Origin: Amycolatopsis taiwanensis DSM 45107
Lineage (GTDB): Bacteria > Actinomycetota > Actinomycetes > Mycobacteriales > Pseudonocardiaceae
NCBI RefSeq assembly: GCF_000519205.1
Contig: NZ_KI912599.1
Coordinates: 58,934 to 122,933, forward strand
DNA length: 64,000 bases
Direction of reading: 5' to 3'
The notes under the pieces are model-generated. The model saw only the letters and a program-made list of their open reading frames with translations, made no database searches and was not told where the DNA came from. Positions 27,721 to 35,859 of this stretch are shown piece by piece. A program made the translations under genes and the position numbers. How positions within the stretch are numbered: position 1 is the first letter of the stretch; every line of letters begins with the position of its first letter.

Positions 27721-28998
27721 CTAGTCGACAGGCAGTAGCAGGGTGAAGGTGGGCGGGACGGGACGGGAGAGCCAGAGGCGTCCGCCTTCGGCTTCGGCAA
27801 GGCTGCGGGCCAGTGCGAGCCCGATGCCGCGCCCGGTCGCGGGTTCCCGCCGCCGGGCGAACGGGTCGAATTCCGGGTCGATGCCGCTGCCTTCGTCGGA
27901 AACGTCCACGGCCAAGGCGTGGCCGGCGTCGCGTGCCGTGACGGTGACGGTTCCCTGGCCGTGGGCGACCGCGTTGTCCAGCAGGACCACGAGGATCTGG
28001 CGGATCGCCGCGGCCGAGGCGCGGGGCGGCGGTGCGTTGTCGGCGGTTATGCGGAGGTGACGGTCCTGCGCGGCGAGCAGTCCGAGCCAGCCCTGCTCGA
28101 CCTCCGCGAGCAGGGCGGTCAGGTCGGCCGTCTCGCCGGGGGAGCGGCCGGTGCCGCGGGCGAGCGCGAGCAGGTCGGTGATGGTGCGCTCGAGCCGGTC
28201 CGCGGTGTCGATCCCGTCACGTAGAGCGGCGCGCGCGTCGGCGTCCGGGGCGTCGAGCGCGGCCTCGAGCTGGAGCCGGAGCCCGGACAGCGGCGTGCGC
28301 AACTGGTGGGAGGCGTTCGCCGAAAATGCCCGTTCCCGGTCGATCATCTCGCCGATGCGCTGTGCGGTGCTGTCCAGGGACGAGCCCACCGAGTCTATTT
28401 CGGACACTCCCGCGGGCCGGGTGCGGACCGTGAAGTCGCCCTCGCCCAGCCGGCGGGCGGCCCGCGACAGCTCCTCGAGCGGGTGGGCCAGCCGGGCCGC
28501 CATCCGGCGGGCGACCAGCCAGGTCAGGGCCAGCGCCGCGACGGCCAGCCCCAGCATCGCCAGCCAGGTCAGGCCGGTCCGGAGATAGAACTCGCCGCGC
28601 GAGGTCGCCGCGCGAACGACCCCGACAAGGGCACCATTGTCGGAGACCGGGATGGCGAAGATGAGGCTTCCGTCGGCGTCACCACGGGCCGGGCCTTTCC
28701 CGCGGGAGCGGATGACGACATCGTCGGCGGTGACCGGGCCGGAACCGGCCAGCCGCCGGCCGTCCGGGGCGTAGACGGCGAGGCTGATATCGCTTTCGGT
28801 GTCGGGGAGCTGAATGGCCGGCGCTGGGGCGGTGAGCTCACCCGCGATGCTCAGCGCGGCTGAGGTGGCGACCCGTTCCAGATCCGTGCGCTCGTCGTCG
28901 CGGTAGTACTTGGTGACCGCGACCGCCAGCGGCAGTCCGAACAGGCTGATCGCGAGCAGCGCGGCGGCCAGTGTCAGCGCGACGATCCGCTTGCGCAC
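27721..28998 (-). CDS. Two-component sensor histidine kinase
   Basis: A 425-residue kinase with an N-terminal TM helix (residues ~5-27), an extracytoplasmic sensor of about 110 residues and a second TM (~140-160). A HAMP domain follows, then a phospho-acceptor H-box (FSANASHQLRTPLSGL) and a HATPase_c domain (ILVVLLDNAVAHG, DEGSGID, GRGIGLALARSLAE). The GTG at 28998 has GGGGGAGG upstream. It overlaps the response regulator gene by 25 bp. Its signal is unknown; its place beside dedA-uppP suggests envelope stress. Confidence 0.9.
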   Translation of the reverse strand: MRKRIVALTLAAALLAISLFGLPLAVAVTKYYRDDERTDLERVATSAALSIAGELTAPAPAIQLPDTESDISLAVYAPDGRRLAGSGPVTADDVVIRSRGKGPARGDADGSLIFAIPVSDNGALVGVVRAATSRGEFYLRTGLTWLAMLGLAVAALALTWLVARRMAARLAHPLEELSRAARRLGEGDFTVRTRPAGVSEIDSVGSSLDSTAQRIGEMIDRERAFSANASHQLRTPLSGLRLQLEAALDAPDADARAALRDGIDTADRLERTITDLLALARGTGRSPGETADLTALLAEVEQGWLGLLAAQDRHLRITADNAPPPRASAAAIRQILVVLLDNAVAHGQGTVTVTARDAGHALAVDVSDEGSGIDPEFDPFARRREPATGRGIGLALARSLAEAEGGRLWLSRPVPPTFTLLLPVD

Positions 28999-29696
28999 TC
29001 GTCCTCCCCCCAACGGTCCAACCGGTAGCCGTGGCCGCGCAGCGTGGAGATCCGGGGCGCCCGGCCGGGTTGGGCGGCCTCGGCGAGCTTGCGCCGCAGC
29101 ATGGCGATGTGCACGTCGAGCGTTTTCGTCGAGCCGTGCCAGTGGGCGTCCCACACCTCGGTCATCAGCGTGTCCCGGCTCACCGCCGTCCCCGGGTTCT
29201 GGGCGAGCCGGGCCAGCAGGTCGAATTCCTTGGCCCGTAACGGGATCTCGCGATCGTCGAGGAAGACCCGCCGGGCGGGGAGGTCGATGCGCAGGCCGCC
29301 CACCGCGATCTCGTCCAGGACGGCCGGGCCGGCCGGGCCCCGGCGTAGGTGCGCCCGGACGCGGGCGAGCAACTCGGCCAGCCGGACGGGCTTGGTGAGA
29401 TAGTCGTCGGCGCCGGCCTCCAGCCCGACGATCACGTCCATCTCCTCGTGGCGGGCGGTGAGGATCACCAGCACGGCCAGGGGCTGCCCGGCGCGCAGCC
29501 GCCGGCAGACGTCGACGCCGTCGAGGTCGGGCAGGCCGAGATCGAGCAGCACCAGGTCGAAGTGCTCGGCCGCGGCGGCCGCCAGACCCCCGCGCCCGCC
29601 GCGCTCCCACCGCACCGTGAAGCCGTGGCGGCGCAGGCTCGACTCCAGCACACCCCCGATGGTCTCGTCGTCCTCGATTATCAGCAGTCGTGCCAC
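28974..29696 (-). CDS. OmpR-family response regulator
   Basis: A 240-residue regulator. The receiver domain has an acidic pocket (IIEDDE), a phospho-acceptor Asp in LVLLDLGLPDLDG and a conserved Lys in YLTKPV. The C-terminal winged helix (LRAKEFDLLARLAQNPG..., GYRLDR) is OmpR-like. Its 3' end overlaps the cognate kinase gene, so the two are translationally coupled. Confidence 0.92.
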   Translation of the reverse strand: MARLLIIEDDETIGGVLESSLRRHGFTVRWERGGRGGLAAAAAEHFDLVLLDLGLPDLDGVDVCRRLRAGQPLAVLVILTARHEEMDVIVGLEAGADDYLTKPVRLAELLARVRAHLRRGPAGPAVLDEIAVGGLRIDLPARRVFLDDREIPLRAKEFDLLARLAQNPGTAVSRDTLMTEVWDAHWHGSTKTLDVHIAMLRRKLAEAAQPGRAPRISTLRGHGYRLDRWGEDECASGSSR

Positions 29697-29714
29697 AGCG
29701 GCACACTAAACCCG

Positions 29715-30164
29715 TCACGCCTGGTCTTCGGCGATCTTCCGCAGTCCGTCGACGGTCTTGGCGATTCGCCGCCGGCGGGTCTGGTCCGTCTTCGCGCCGT
29801 CGATCGCGAGCACGTACCGGCGTTTTTCGCTGTAGGACAAGGCGTCGAAGGCGCGGCGGGCGGCGGGATCGAGTGCGGCGGCCAGGTCGTCGGGCACGGT
29901 GACGGTCCGCGGCTCGGTATCCAGCGTGAGTTCGACGTCCACCTCGTCGCCCGCGGCGACACCGGCGGCGGCTCGGACCTCCGCGCTGACCGGGATCATC
30001 GACTTCCCGCCCATCGACCCGATGCTGCTGCGGTAGGTGTGGTCGTTGAGGCGCACCCGCACCTTCGGCCGCTTGCCCGACCCGAGTCCCGCCACGATCT
30101 CGGGCGGAACCTCGATGCCGGTGGCCGACTTGCCGTTCAACTGCACGGTCGTGTGGAACCTCAT
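29715..30164 (-). CDS. DUF1905/YdeI-like protein
   Basis: A 149-residue soluble protein. The first ~95 residues form a DUF1905 beta-barrel (FHTTVQLNGKSATGIEVPPE...; MIPVSAEVRAAAGVAAGDEV). The C-terminal helices (ALSYSEKRRYVLAIDGAKTD, RRRRIAKTVDGLR) match the bacteriocin-protection YdeI tail. The start codon overlaps the preceding stop codon (TGATG), so it is coupled to the DUF998 gene. Function is uncertain. Confidence 0.85.
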   Translation of the reverse strand: MRFHTTVQLNGKSATGIEVPPEIVAGLGSGKRPKVRVRLNDHTYRSSIGSMGGKSMIPVSAEVRAAAGVAAGDEVDVELTLDTEPRTVTVPDDLAAALDPAARRAFDALSYSEKRRYVLAIDGAKTDQTRRRRIAKTVDGLRKIAEDQA

Positions 30165-30877
30165 CACTTCGCCTCGGCTTCCGTCGCGCCCTTGACGCCG
30201 GCGTAGGAGTACAGGTGCACGGACAGCGCCGCGAGCCATGACCAGGCGATGAGCACGGCGGCGGTGAAGGCCAGCGTCGTGGCAACGTCACCGGACCCGG
30301 AGGCGATGCCGGCGAATCCGGCCAGGAACAGCACCCCGGTCACCGCCGAGTACACCGCCCAGCCGCGCCGGCCCTCCTTGGCGAAACGGCGGGCGAACAC
30401 GCCGCACGCGGCGATCAACGCGAGAAACCCGATCGCCCCGGCGAACATGTGGGCCGTTCCGTGCCAGCTGATCGTGGTGGGCCGGTCCGGTGCGCCGGCC
30501 GGGAAGCCGAACGCCGGGTCGGCCGTGAACGCGCCGGCCGCGATCAGGCCGATCCCGTACCCGCCGACCAGCAGCGGCCCCCACTTGCCGCCGCGCTCGC
30601 CGGAGAGGGCGCGCCGCATGCCGATCGCCGCCGCGAGCACCATCAGCCCGCTGAGGGCGAAGTTCGTGATCTGAATCCAGCCGAGGCCGCCGTTGGCGAG
30701 CAAGCTGATGTCGTGGCGGGTGGGGTCGAACCCGGATCTCGTGGCCGCCTGCACCGCGGCGGTCACGACATAGACCGCACCGGCCAGCACCCCGTACCCC
30801 AGCAGGCTCTTGGTCACCCGCGTTCGCGGGTCGCAGGAGATCGCCGCCGGTTTTTCCATGACTGTCGCGTTCATCAT
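30164..30877 (-). CDS. DUF998 membrane protein
   Basis: A 237-residue protein with six to seven hydrophobic helices. It carries DUF998 features RHDISLLANGGLGWIQITNF near residues 50-70 and HGTAHMFAGAIGFLALI in the second half. The ATG at 30877 follows AAAGGTG. It is divergent from a TetR gene and translationally coupled to the YdeI-like gene. The TetR regulator probably controls the pair. Biochemical function is unknown. Confidence 0.85.
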   Translation of the reverse strand: MMNATVMEKPAAISCDPRTRVTKSLLGYGVLAGAVYVVTAAVQAATRSGFDPTRHDISLLANGGLGWIQITNFALSGLMVLAAAIGMRRALSGERGGKWGPLLVGGYGIGLIAAGAFTADPAFGFPAGAPDRPTTISWHGTAHMFAGAIGFLALIAACGVFARRFAKEGRRGWAVYSAVTGVLFLAGFAGIASGSGDVATTLAFTAAVLIAWSWLAALSVHLYSYAGVKGATEAEAK

Positions 30878-30901
30878 CCGCACCTTTCCGGTTCCGCGGT
30901 C

Positions 30902-30950
30902 GAGTACTGGGCGGTACGGTACTCTCGCGAGTACTGATCCGTCTAGTACT
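30902..30950. promoter_or_regulatory. AGTACT-rich divergent operator region
   Basis: AGTACT occurs three times (near 30904, 30930 and 30945). GTACTC-TCGC-GAGTAC forms an inverted repeat near 30919-30934. The region lies between the DUF998 gene and the divergent TetR gene, where autorepression sites are expected. Confidence 0.45.
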
Positions 30951-30959
30951 ATCCGGTTC

Positions 30960-31631
30960 ATGGAACAGAAGAGCACGCCCGTCCGGGGCGTCACCGAAGT
31001 CCAGTCGGAGGGCGGCCGCTCCGCCCGGAAGCGCCGGGCGATCATCGAAGAGGCGACCGCGCTGTTCCTGCGCAACGGCTATCAGGGCACCAGCATGGAC
31101 GAGGTCGCGGCGCGGGCCGCGGTGTCGAAGCAGACGGTGTACAAGAACTTCGCCGACAAGGAACAGTTGTTCACCGAGATCATCCGGGGCGTCGCCGACA
31201 GATCCGAAGATGTCCTCGACGAGTTGGGCGTGGTACTTCGCGCCGCCGACGCCAAAACCGGCGACGACCTCGAGCGCGTGCTCACGGAACTGGCCGTGCG
31301 CTACCTGAGCGCGGTGCTGCAACCGCAGGTGCTGCGACTGCGCAGGCTGGTGATCGCCGAAGCCGACCGGTTCCCCGAGCTGGCGCGTTACTACTACGAA
31401 AAAGCCCCGGTGCGGGCCGTCCAAATTCTCGCCGCAGAGCTGCGGGCCTACGCCGAACGTGGCCTGTTGCAAGTCGCGGACCCGGCCCTGGCCGCCAACA
31501 CGTTCGCCTACCTGGTGTTGGCGATCCCTCAGGACAGGGCCCTGTTCCATCCAGGTGAGGAACCCCGCGCGGAGGAATACGAACGGATCGCGAAGGAAGC
31601 CGTCCGGGTCTTCCTCGCGGCCCACCGCTGA
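30960..31631 (+). CDS. TetR-family transcriptional regulator
   Basis: A 223-residue regulator with a typical N-terminal helix-turn-helix (ARKRRAIIEEATALFLRNGY, then SMDEVAARAAVSKQTVYKNF). The ligand domain resembles the AcrR C-terminal TetR_C_7 type (YYYEKAPVRAVQILAAELRA). The ATG at 30960 keeps the operator region outside the coding sequence. It is divergent from the DUF998/YdeI pair and convergent with an SDR gene 12 bp away. Confidence 0.88.
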   Translation: MEQKSTPVRGVTEVQSEGGRSARKRRAIIEEATALFLRNGYQGTSMDEVAARAAVSKQTVYKNFADKEQLFTEIIRGVADRSEDVLDELGVVLRAADAKTGDDLERVLTELAVRYLSAVLQPQVLRLRRLVIAEADRFPELARYYYEKAPVRAVQILAAELRAYAERGLLQVADPALAANTFAYLVLAIPQDRALFHPGEEPRAEEYERIAKEAVRVFLAAHR

Positions 31632-31643
31632 GCGGGCGAAAAA

Positions 31644-32369
31644 TTACTCGAAGGCGCTGAAGGTCGTTTCCGCGCGGTCGCGGGTTGAATACATCTGCCA
31701 TGCGGTGTCGGCGATGTCGTCGGGGTTGAGCGAGTTGGCTCCGACATCGCCGAACCGCGCGGGTTGCGATGTGACCATTTGGTGGATATCGCCGCGTTCG
31801 ATGAGCCCACCGATGGTCAGGGCGCCGGCGTAGATGCCCTTGCCGGCCAGTGCCGCGTTGAGAGTCAGGGCGTAGTTGCGCAGCGCCGCGGACGCGACGG
31901 CGAGGGAGCCCAGGGCCGGCATGGGCCGGACGGCGCTGACTCCGCCGGCGAACAGCAGGCCGCCGGCTCCGCGGGCGAGCATGCCGGGCAGGACCCGGCC
32001 CACCACGTCGATCGCCGGGTAGACCCAGGTCATGGCCTGTGCGACGTCCGCGGAGGAGATCTCGGTGATCGGTTTCGGCAGCAAGCCCTGGTCGGCCGGT
32101 CCGTAGTACAGCAGATCGATGCTCCCGAACCGTTCCTCGATCTTGTCCAGGATGGCCAGGACCTGGTCCTTGTCGTAGACGTCGGCGACGAACGACTCGG
32201 CGGTGACACCGGCCTCGGCCAGTTCGGCCAGGTACCCGGCGTGCCGGGCGCCACTCCGTGAGATCACCGCGACGGCGTGGCCCGCACGGCCGAAGCGGTG
32301 GGCGATGGACATGCCGAGCCCGGGGCCGACGCCGAGGACGACGGCGGTGGGACGCATTGGTGCGGACAT
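31644..32369 (-). CDS. Atypical short-chain dehydrogenase-like protein
   Basis: A 241-residue Rossmann protein with a nucleotide-binding GVGPGLGMSIA turn at the N-terminus. The normal SDR active-site pattern YxxSK is replaced by LAVASAALRNYA, so both catalytic Tyr and Lys are missing. This places it among atypical SDRs that may bind NAD(P) without classical oxidoreduction. The ATG at 32369 has GGAGG 7 nt upstream. It is divergent from a TetR gene, with two matching operators between them. Confidence 0.8.
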   Translation of the reverse strand: MSAPMRPTAVVLGVGPGLGMSIAHRFGRAGHAVAVISRSGARHAGYLAELAEAGVTAESFVADVYDKDQVLAILDKIEERFGSIDLLYYGPADQGLLPKPITEISSADVAQAMTWVYPAIDVVGRVLPGMLARGAGGLLFAGGVSAVRPMPALGSLAVASAALRNYALTLNAALAGKGIYAGALTIGGLIERGDIHQMVTSQPARFGDVGANSLNPDDIADTAWQMYSTRDRAETTFSAFE

Positions 32370-32392
32370 CGTGACGCCTCCAGGGCAGTAAG

Positions 32393-32450
32393 TCGAGGGT
32401 CGCCTCGAATTGATGACCAAAAGATATCACAAGCTCGAGGGTGCCCTCGA
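32393..32450. promoter_or_regulatory. Paired TetR operators
   Basis: Two near-identical palindromes, TCGAGGGTCGCCTCGA (32393-32408) and TCGAGGGTGCCCTCGA (32435-32450), are centred 42 bp apart, four helical turns. They lie between the divergent SDR and TetR genes and flank its promoters. Confidence 0.75.
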
Positions 32451-32466
32451 CTTGTAGGATGGCCAC

Positions 32467-33099
32467 ATGGCCGCCAGACCCAAGTCGTTGCGGGCGGATG
32501 CCGCCCGCAACCGGGACAAGCTGCTCGTCGCCGCCACCCAGGTGTTCGGCGAGCGCGGTCTCGACGCGCCGTTGGAACACATCGCCCGCCGGGCCGGGGT
32601 CAGCATCGGCACGCTCTACGCGCACTTTCCGACGCGGGAGGCGTTCTTCGACGCGATCTTTCCCGAGCGGCTGGCGGAGCTCGACCGGATCGCCGCCGCG
32701 GCACTGGCCGACGCCGACCCCTGGCAGGGGTTCGCCGGTTACCTGGAGGGACTGTTCGCGTTGCAGGCCAAGGATCGTGGGCTCAACGACGCACTCGCGC
32801 AACGATTCCCGCTCAGCCCCGAGGTTGCCGTGGCCTGCCACCGCGGCATGCAGCACGTCGAGCAGATCATCGACCGGGCCAGGCGCAGCGGGCAGCTGCG
32901 CGCCGACTTCCAGTCGGCCGACCTGGCCACCCTGATCTGGGCGATGTCCCAGGTGATCCGGGAATCGATCGACATCGCCCCACAGGCGTGGCGCCGGTGC
33001 CTGGCCTTCTTCCTGGACGGCCTGCGCGCCGGCGCCGCACATCCCATCTCCGTGCCACCGCTGACCTCGGACAACCTGATCGACGCCCTGCGCCATTGA
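32467..33099 (+). CDS. TetR-family transcriptional regulator
   Basis: A 210-residue regulator. The helix-turn-helix is AARNRDKLLVAATQVFGERG, then HIARRAGVSIGTLYAHFPTR. The C-terminal domain is the SbtR-like type common beside SDR genes. Two TCGAGGG-CCCTCGA operators precede it, so it probably represses both itself and the divergent SDR gene. It ends 16 bp before hypF on the same strand. Confidence 0.88.
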   Translation: MAARPKSLRADAARNRDKLLVAATQVFGERGLDAPLEHIARRAGVSIGTLYAHFPTREAFFDAIFPERLAELDRIAAAALADADPWQGFAGYLEGLFALQAKDRGLNDALAQRFPLSPEVAVACHRGMQHVEQIIDRARRSGQLRADFQSADLATLIWAMSQVIRESIDIAPQAWRRCLAFFLDGLRAGAAHPISVPPLTSDNLIDALRH

Positions 33100-33115
33100 T
33101 CGCTCTCACCCGCTG

Positions 33116-35365
33116 GTGATGTTCCGGCCGGCCGGTACGGCGACACAGACTTTCCGGGTGAGTGATCGAGTTCGGCTGGCGGTGCGGATCACCGGTGTCG
33201 TGCAGGGCGTCGGGTTCCGGCCTTTCGTGCACGCGCTCGCCGCGCGGCTGGACCTGTCCGGGCACGTGGGGAACGACAGCACCGGGGTGTTCGCCGAGAT
33301 CGAAGGCGAGCGGGCCGCGGTCTCGGAGTTCCTCGCCGCTGTCCGGGAGCAGGCGCCTCCACTCGCGACGGTCGGCCAGGTGTCCAGTCGTGAGCTCGAA
33401 ACCCAGGGCACGACGGGATTCCGGATCATGGCGAGCCCGGACGGCGCCGGCGCCAACACACTGGTCGCGGCCGACAGCGCGACCTGCGCGGACTGCCTGC
33501 GCGAGCTGCACGACCCGGCCGACCGGCGCTACCGCTACCCGTTCGTGAACTGCACCAACTGCGGCCCACGGTTCACCATCGTGCGATCCGTGCCCTATGA
33601 CCGTCCGATGACCACGATGGCGCCCTTCGCGATGTGTGCCGACTGCGCGCGCGAGTACCACGATCCGGCGGATCGCCGGTTCCACGCGCAGCCGGTGTGC
33701 TGTCCCGCCTGCGGGCCGCGGTTGCGTCTCGACGGGCACCCCGGCGACCCCATTTCGTCCACTGTGGAGCTTTTGCGGCAGGGTGCGGTCGTTGCGATCA
33801 AGGGGCTCGGTGGCTACCACCTCGCCGTCGATGCGAGCGACGAGGCCGCCACCGGCAAGCTGCGGAGCCGAAAACACCGCGAGGACAAGCCGTTCGCCGT
33901 GATGGTGCCCGGCCTCGCCACGGCCCGAAAGCTGTGCGAAGTGGACGATGCCGCGGAGCGGTTGCTCACCGAGCGCGCTCGGCCGATCGTGCTCTTGCCG
34001 AGCCGACGGCTCGTCGCGCCCTCGGTCGCGCCGGGCAACAAACGACTCGGCGTGATGCTGCCGTATACGCCGCTGCATCATCTGCTGCTCGAAGAGTTCG
34101 GCGGGCCGGTGGTGCTCACCAGCGCCAACGTTTCCGACGAGCCCATCGTCCATCGTGACGACGATGCCCGGCGGCGGCTGTCCGGCATCGCCGACGCGTT
34201 CCTGTGGCACGACCGCGAAATCCATATCCGCACCGACGACTCCGTGGTCCGGGCGTTCCGCGGCCGGACGCAACTGCAGCGCCGGTCACGCGGCTACGTG
34301 CCGGAGCCGGTCGCCCTCGGCGGAAAGTTCGCCCGCCACGTGCTCGCCTGCGGGGCCGAGTTGAAGAACACGTTCTGCCTGGTCAAGGACGACCACGCGG
34401 TTCTCTCGCACCACATCGGGGACCTGGAGAACTTCGAGACGCTGCGCTCGTTCACCGAAGGGATCGAGCACTTCAGCCGGCTCTTCGACATCAAGCCCGA
34501 TGTGGTCGCGCACGACCTGCATCCCGAGTATCTGTCCACAAAGTACGCTCTCGACCTGACCGGAGTGGAGCTTGTCGGGGTGCAGCACCATCATGCCCAC
34601 ATCGCCTCGTGCCTGGCGGACAACGGCGAGGACGGGCCGGTGCTCGGCGTGGCCTTCGACGGCACGGGCTACGGCCCCGACGGCACGATCTGGGGTGGCG
34701 AGTTCCTGCTCGCCGACTTCGCCGGGTTCGAGCGGCTCGCGCAGCTGACCCCGGTGCCGATGCCCGGTGGTGCGGCGGCGATCAGGCACCCGTGGCGGAT
34801 GGCGGCGGCCTATGTGGAAGATGCTGATGGCCTGGCGGTGTTCCGGCGGCACGAGCCGGACTGGGCGTCGGTGGTGGCGATGGCCCGCCGTGGGGTGAAC
34901 TCGCCGCTGACCTCCAGCGCCGGCCGGCTCTTCGACGCGGTGTCCGCGCTGCTGGGCGTCCGGGACGTGGTCAACTACGAGGGCCAGGCCGCGATCGAAC
35001 TGGAGCAACTGGCCGATCCCGTGGAGCCGGGCGCCTACCGGGCGGAGGAGTCGGTCGATCTGGTCGCCCAGGTCGTCGAGGACCTGCGTGCGGGCGTGCC
35101 CGCGCCGGTGATCGCCGCGCGGTTCCACAACGGCATGGCCGAGCTGATCCGGCATACTTGCGTGCGCCTCCGCGACCTGACCGGCGTCGGCACCGTCGCG
35201 CTCTCAGGCGGGGTGTTCCAGAACGTCCTGCTGCTGGACCGTGCCGTGGAAGCGTTGGAGGGTAAGGGTTTCCGGGTGCTCACGCACTCTCGCGTGCCCA
35301 CCAACGACGGCGGCGTCAGCCTCGGCCAAGCCGTGATCGCCAACCGCCGCTGCCGCCTCCCGTAA
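33116..35365 (+). CDS. hypF: Carbamoyltransferase HypF
   Basis: A 749-residue protein with all HypF domains in order. An acylphosphatase domain (VVQGVGFRPFVHALA, residues ~30-45) comes first. Two zinc fingers follow (CADCLREL...CTNCG and CADCAREY...CPACG). A YrdC-like domain (~215-390) and a Kae1-like domain with GVQHHHAHIASC complete it. HypF makes the thiocarbamate used to build the CN ligands of NiFe-hydrogenase. No other hyp or hydrogenase gene is in the window. The start is uncertain: GTG 33116, ATG 33119 or GTG 33158, none with a clear ribosome site. Confidence 0.95.
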   Translation: MMFRPAGTATQTFRVSDRVRLAVRITGVVQGVGFRPFVHALAARLDLSGHVGNDSTGVFAEIEGERAAVSEFLAAVREQAPPLATVGQVSSRELETQGTTGFRIMASPDGAGANTLVAADSATCADCLRELHDPADRRYRYPFVNCTNCGPRFTIVRSVPYDRPMTTMAPFAMCADCAREYHDPADRRFHAQPVCCPACGPRLRLDGHPGDPISSTVELLRQGAVVAIKGLGGYHLAVDASDEAATGKLRSRKHREDKPFAVMVPGLATARKLCEVDDAAERLLTERARPIVLLPSRRLVAPSVAPGNKRLGVMLPYTPLHHLLLEEFGGPVVLTSANVSDEPIVHRDDDARRRLSGIADAFLWHDREIHIRTDDSVVRAFRGRTQLQRRSRGYVPEPVALGGKFARHVLACGAELKNTFCLVKDDHAVLSHHIGDLENFETLRSFTEGIEHFSRLFDIKPDVVAHDLHPEYLSTKYALDLTGVELVGVQHHHAHIASCLADNGEDGPVLGVAFDGTGYGPDGTIWGGEFLLADFAGFERLAQLTPVPMPGGAAAIRHPWRMAAAYVEDADGLAVFRRHEPDWASVVAMARRGVNSPLTSSAGRLFDAVSALLGVRDVVNYEGQAAIELEQLADPVEPGAYRAEESVDLVAQVVEDLRAGVPAPVIAARFHNGMAELIRHTCVRLRDLTGVGTVALSGGVFQNVLLLDRAVEALEGKGFRVLTHSRVPTNDGGVSLGQAVIANRRCRLP

Positions 35366-35380
35366 CCCTCCACCCCGCCC

Positions 35381-35672
35381 CCGCTCCAGGCTGCCGTGTC
35401 CCCGCTCCAGGCTGCCGTGTCCCCGCTCCAGTGCGCCGTGTCCCCGCTCCAGGCTGCCGTGTCCCCGCTCCAGTGCGCCGTGTTCCCGTTTCAGGCCGCC
35501 GTGTCCCTGCTCCAGGTCACTGAGTTCCCGTTGCAGGCCGCCGTGTCCCCGCTTCAGGCCGCTGAGTTCCCGTTGCAGGCCGCCGTGTCCCCGCTTCAGG
35601 CCGCTGAGTTCCCGTTTCAGGCCTGTGAATGCCCGATTCAGGACGGTGTGTTGCTGCTTCGGGACACTGTGT
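35381..35672. repeat. 21-bp tandem repeat array A3
   Basis: Behind hypF, a 21-bp tandem array runs in one orientation (GTGTCCCCGCTCCAGGCTGC and GAGTTCCCGTTGCAGGCCGC variants). It takes up the first 300 bp of the 494-bp gap before the CoA-transferase gene. The rest of the gap holds the GntR-type sites described separately. Confidence 0.9.
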
Positions 35673-35687
35673 TGCCGATCTGATTGA

Positions 35688-35850
35688 ATCTTATAACCTC
35701 TCGTCTCGATACGCGATCCGTCGAAGCGCTGAAGGTGTGACCGAGCGGACAGTAACTTGCTGTATCCCCACATGAATTCGGCGCGAAGCCGCCTTGTGAC
35801 CAGCTTGAGCGGTCACGGCCACTTGACGAGATGCTCATAAGTTATATAGA
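35688..35850. promoter_or_regulatory. Candidate GntR operators upstream of the CoA-transferase gene
   Basis: ATCTTATAAC at 35688-35697 is the exact complement of GTTATAAGAT found in front of the GntR gene (38640-38652). A related AAGTTATATAGA lies at 35839-35850, ten bases before the CoA-transferase start. The shared AT-rich motif stands out in this GC-rich DNA. Confidence 0.55.
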
Positions 35851-35859
35851 ACTCACCGC

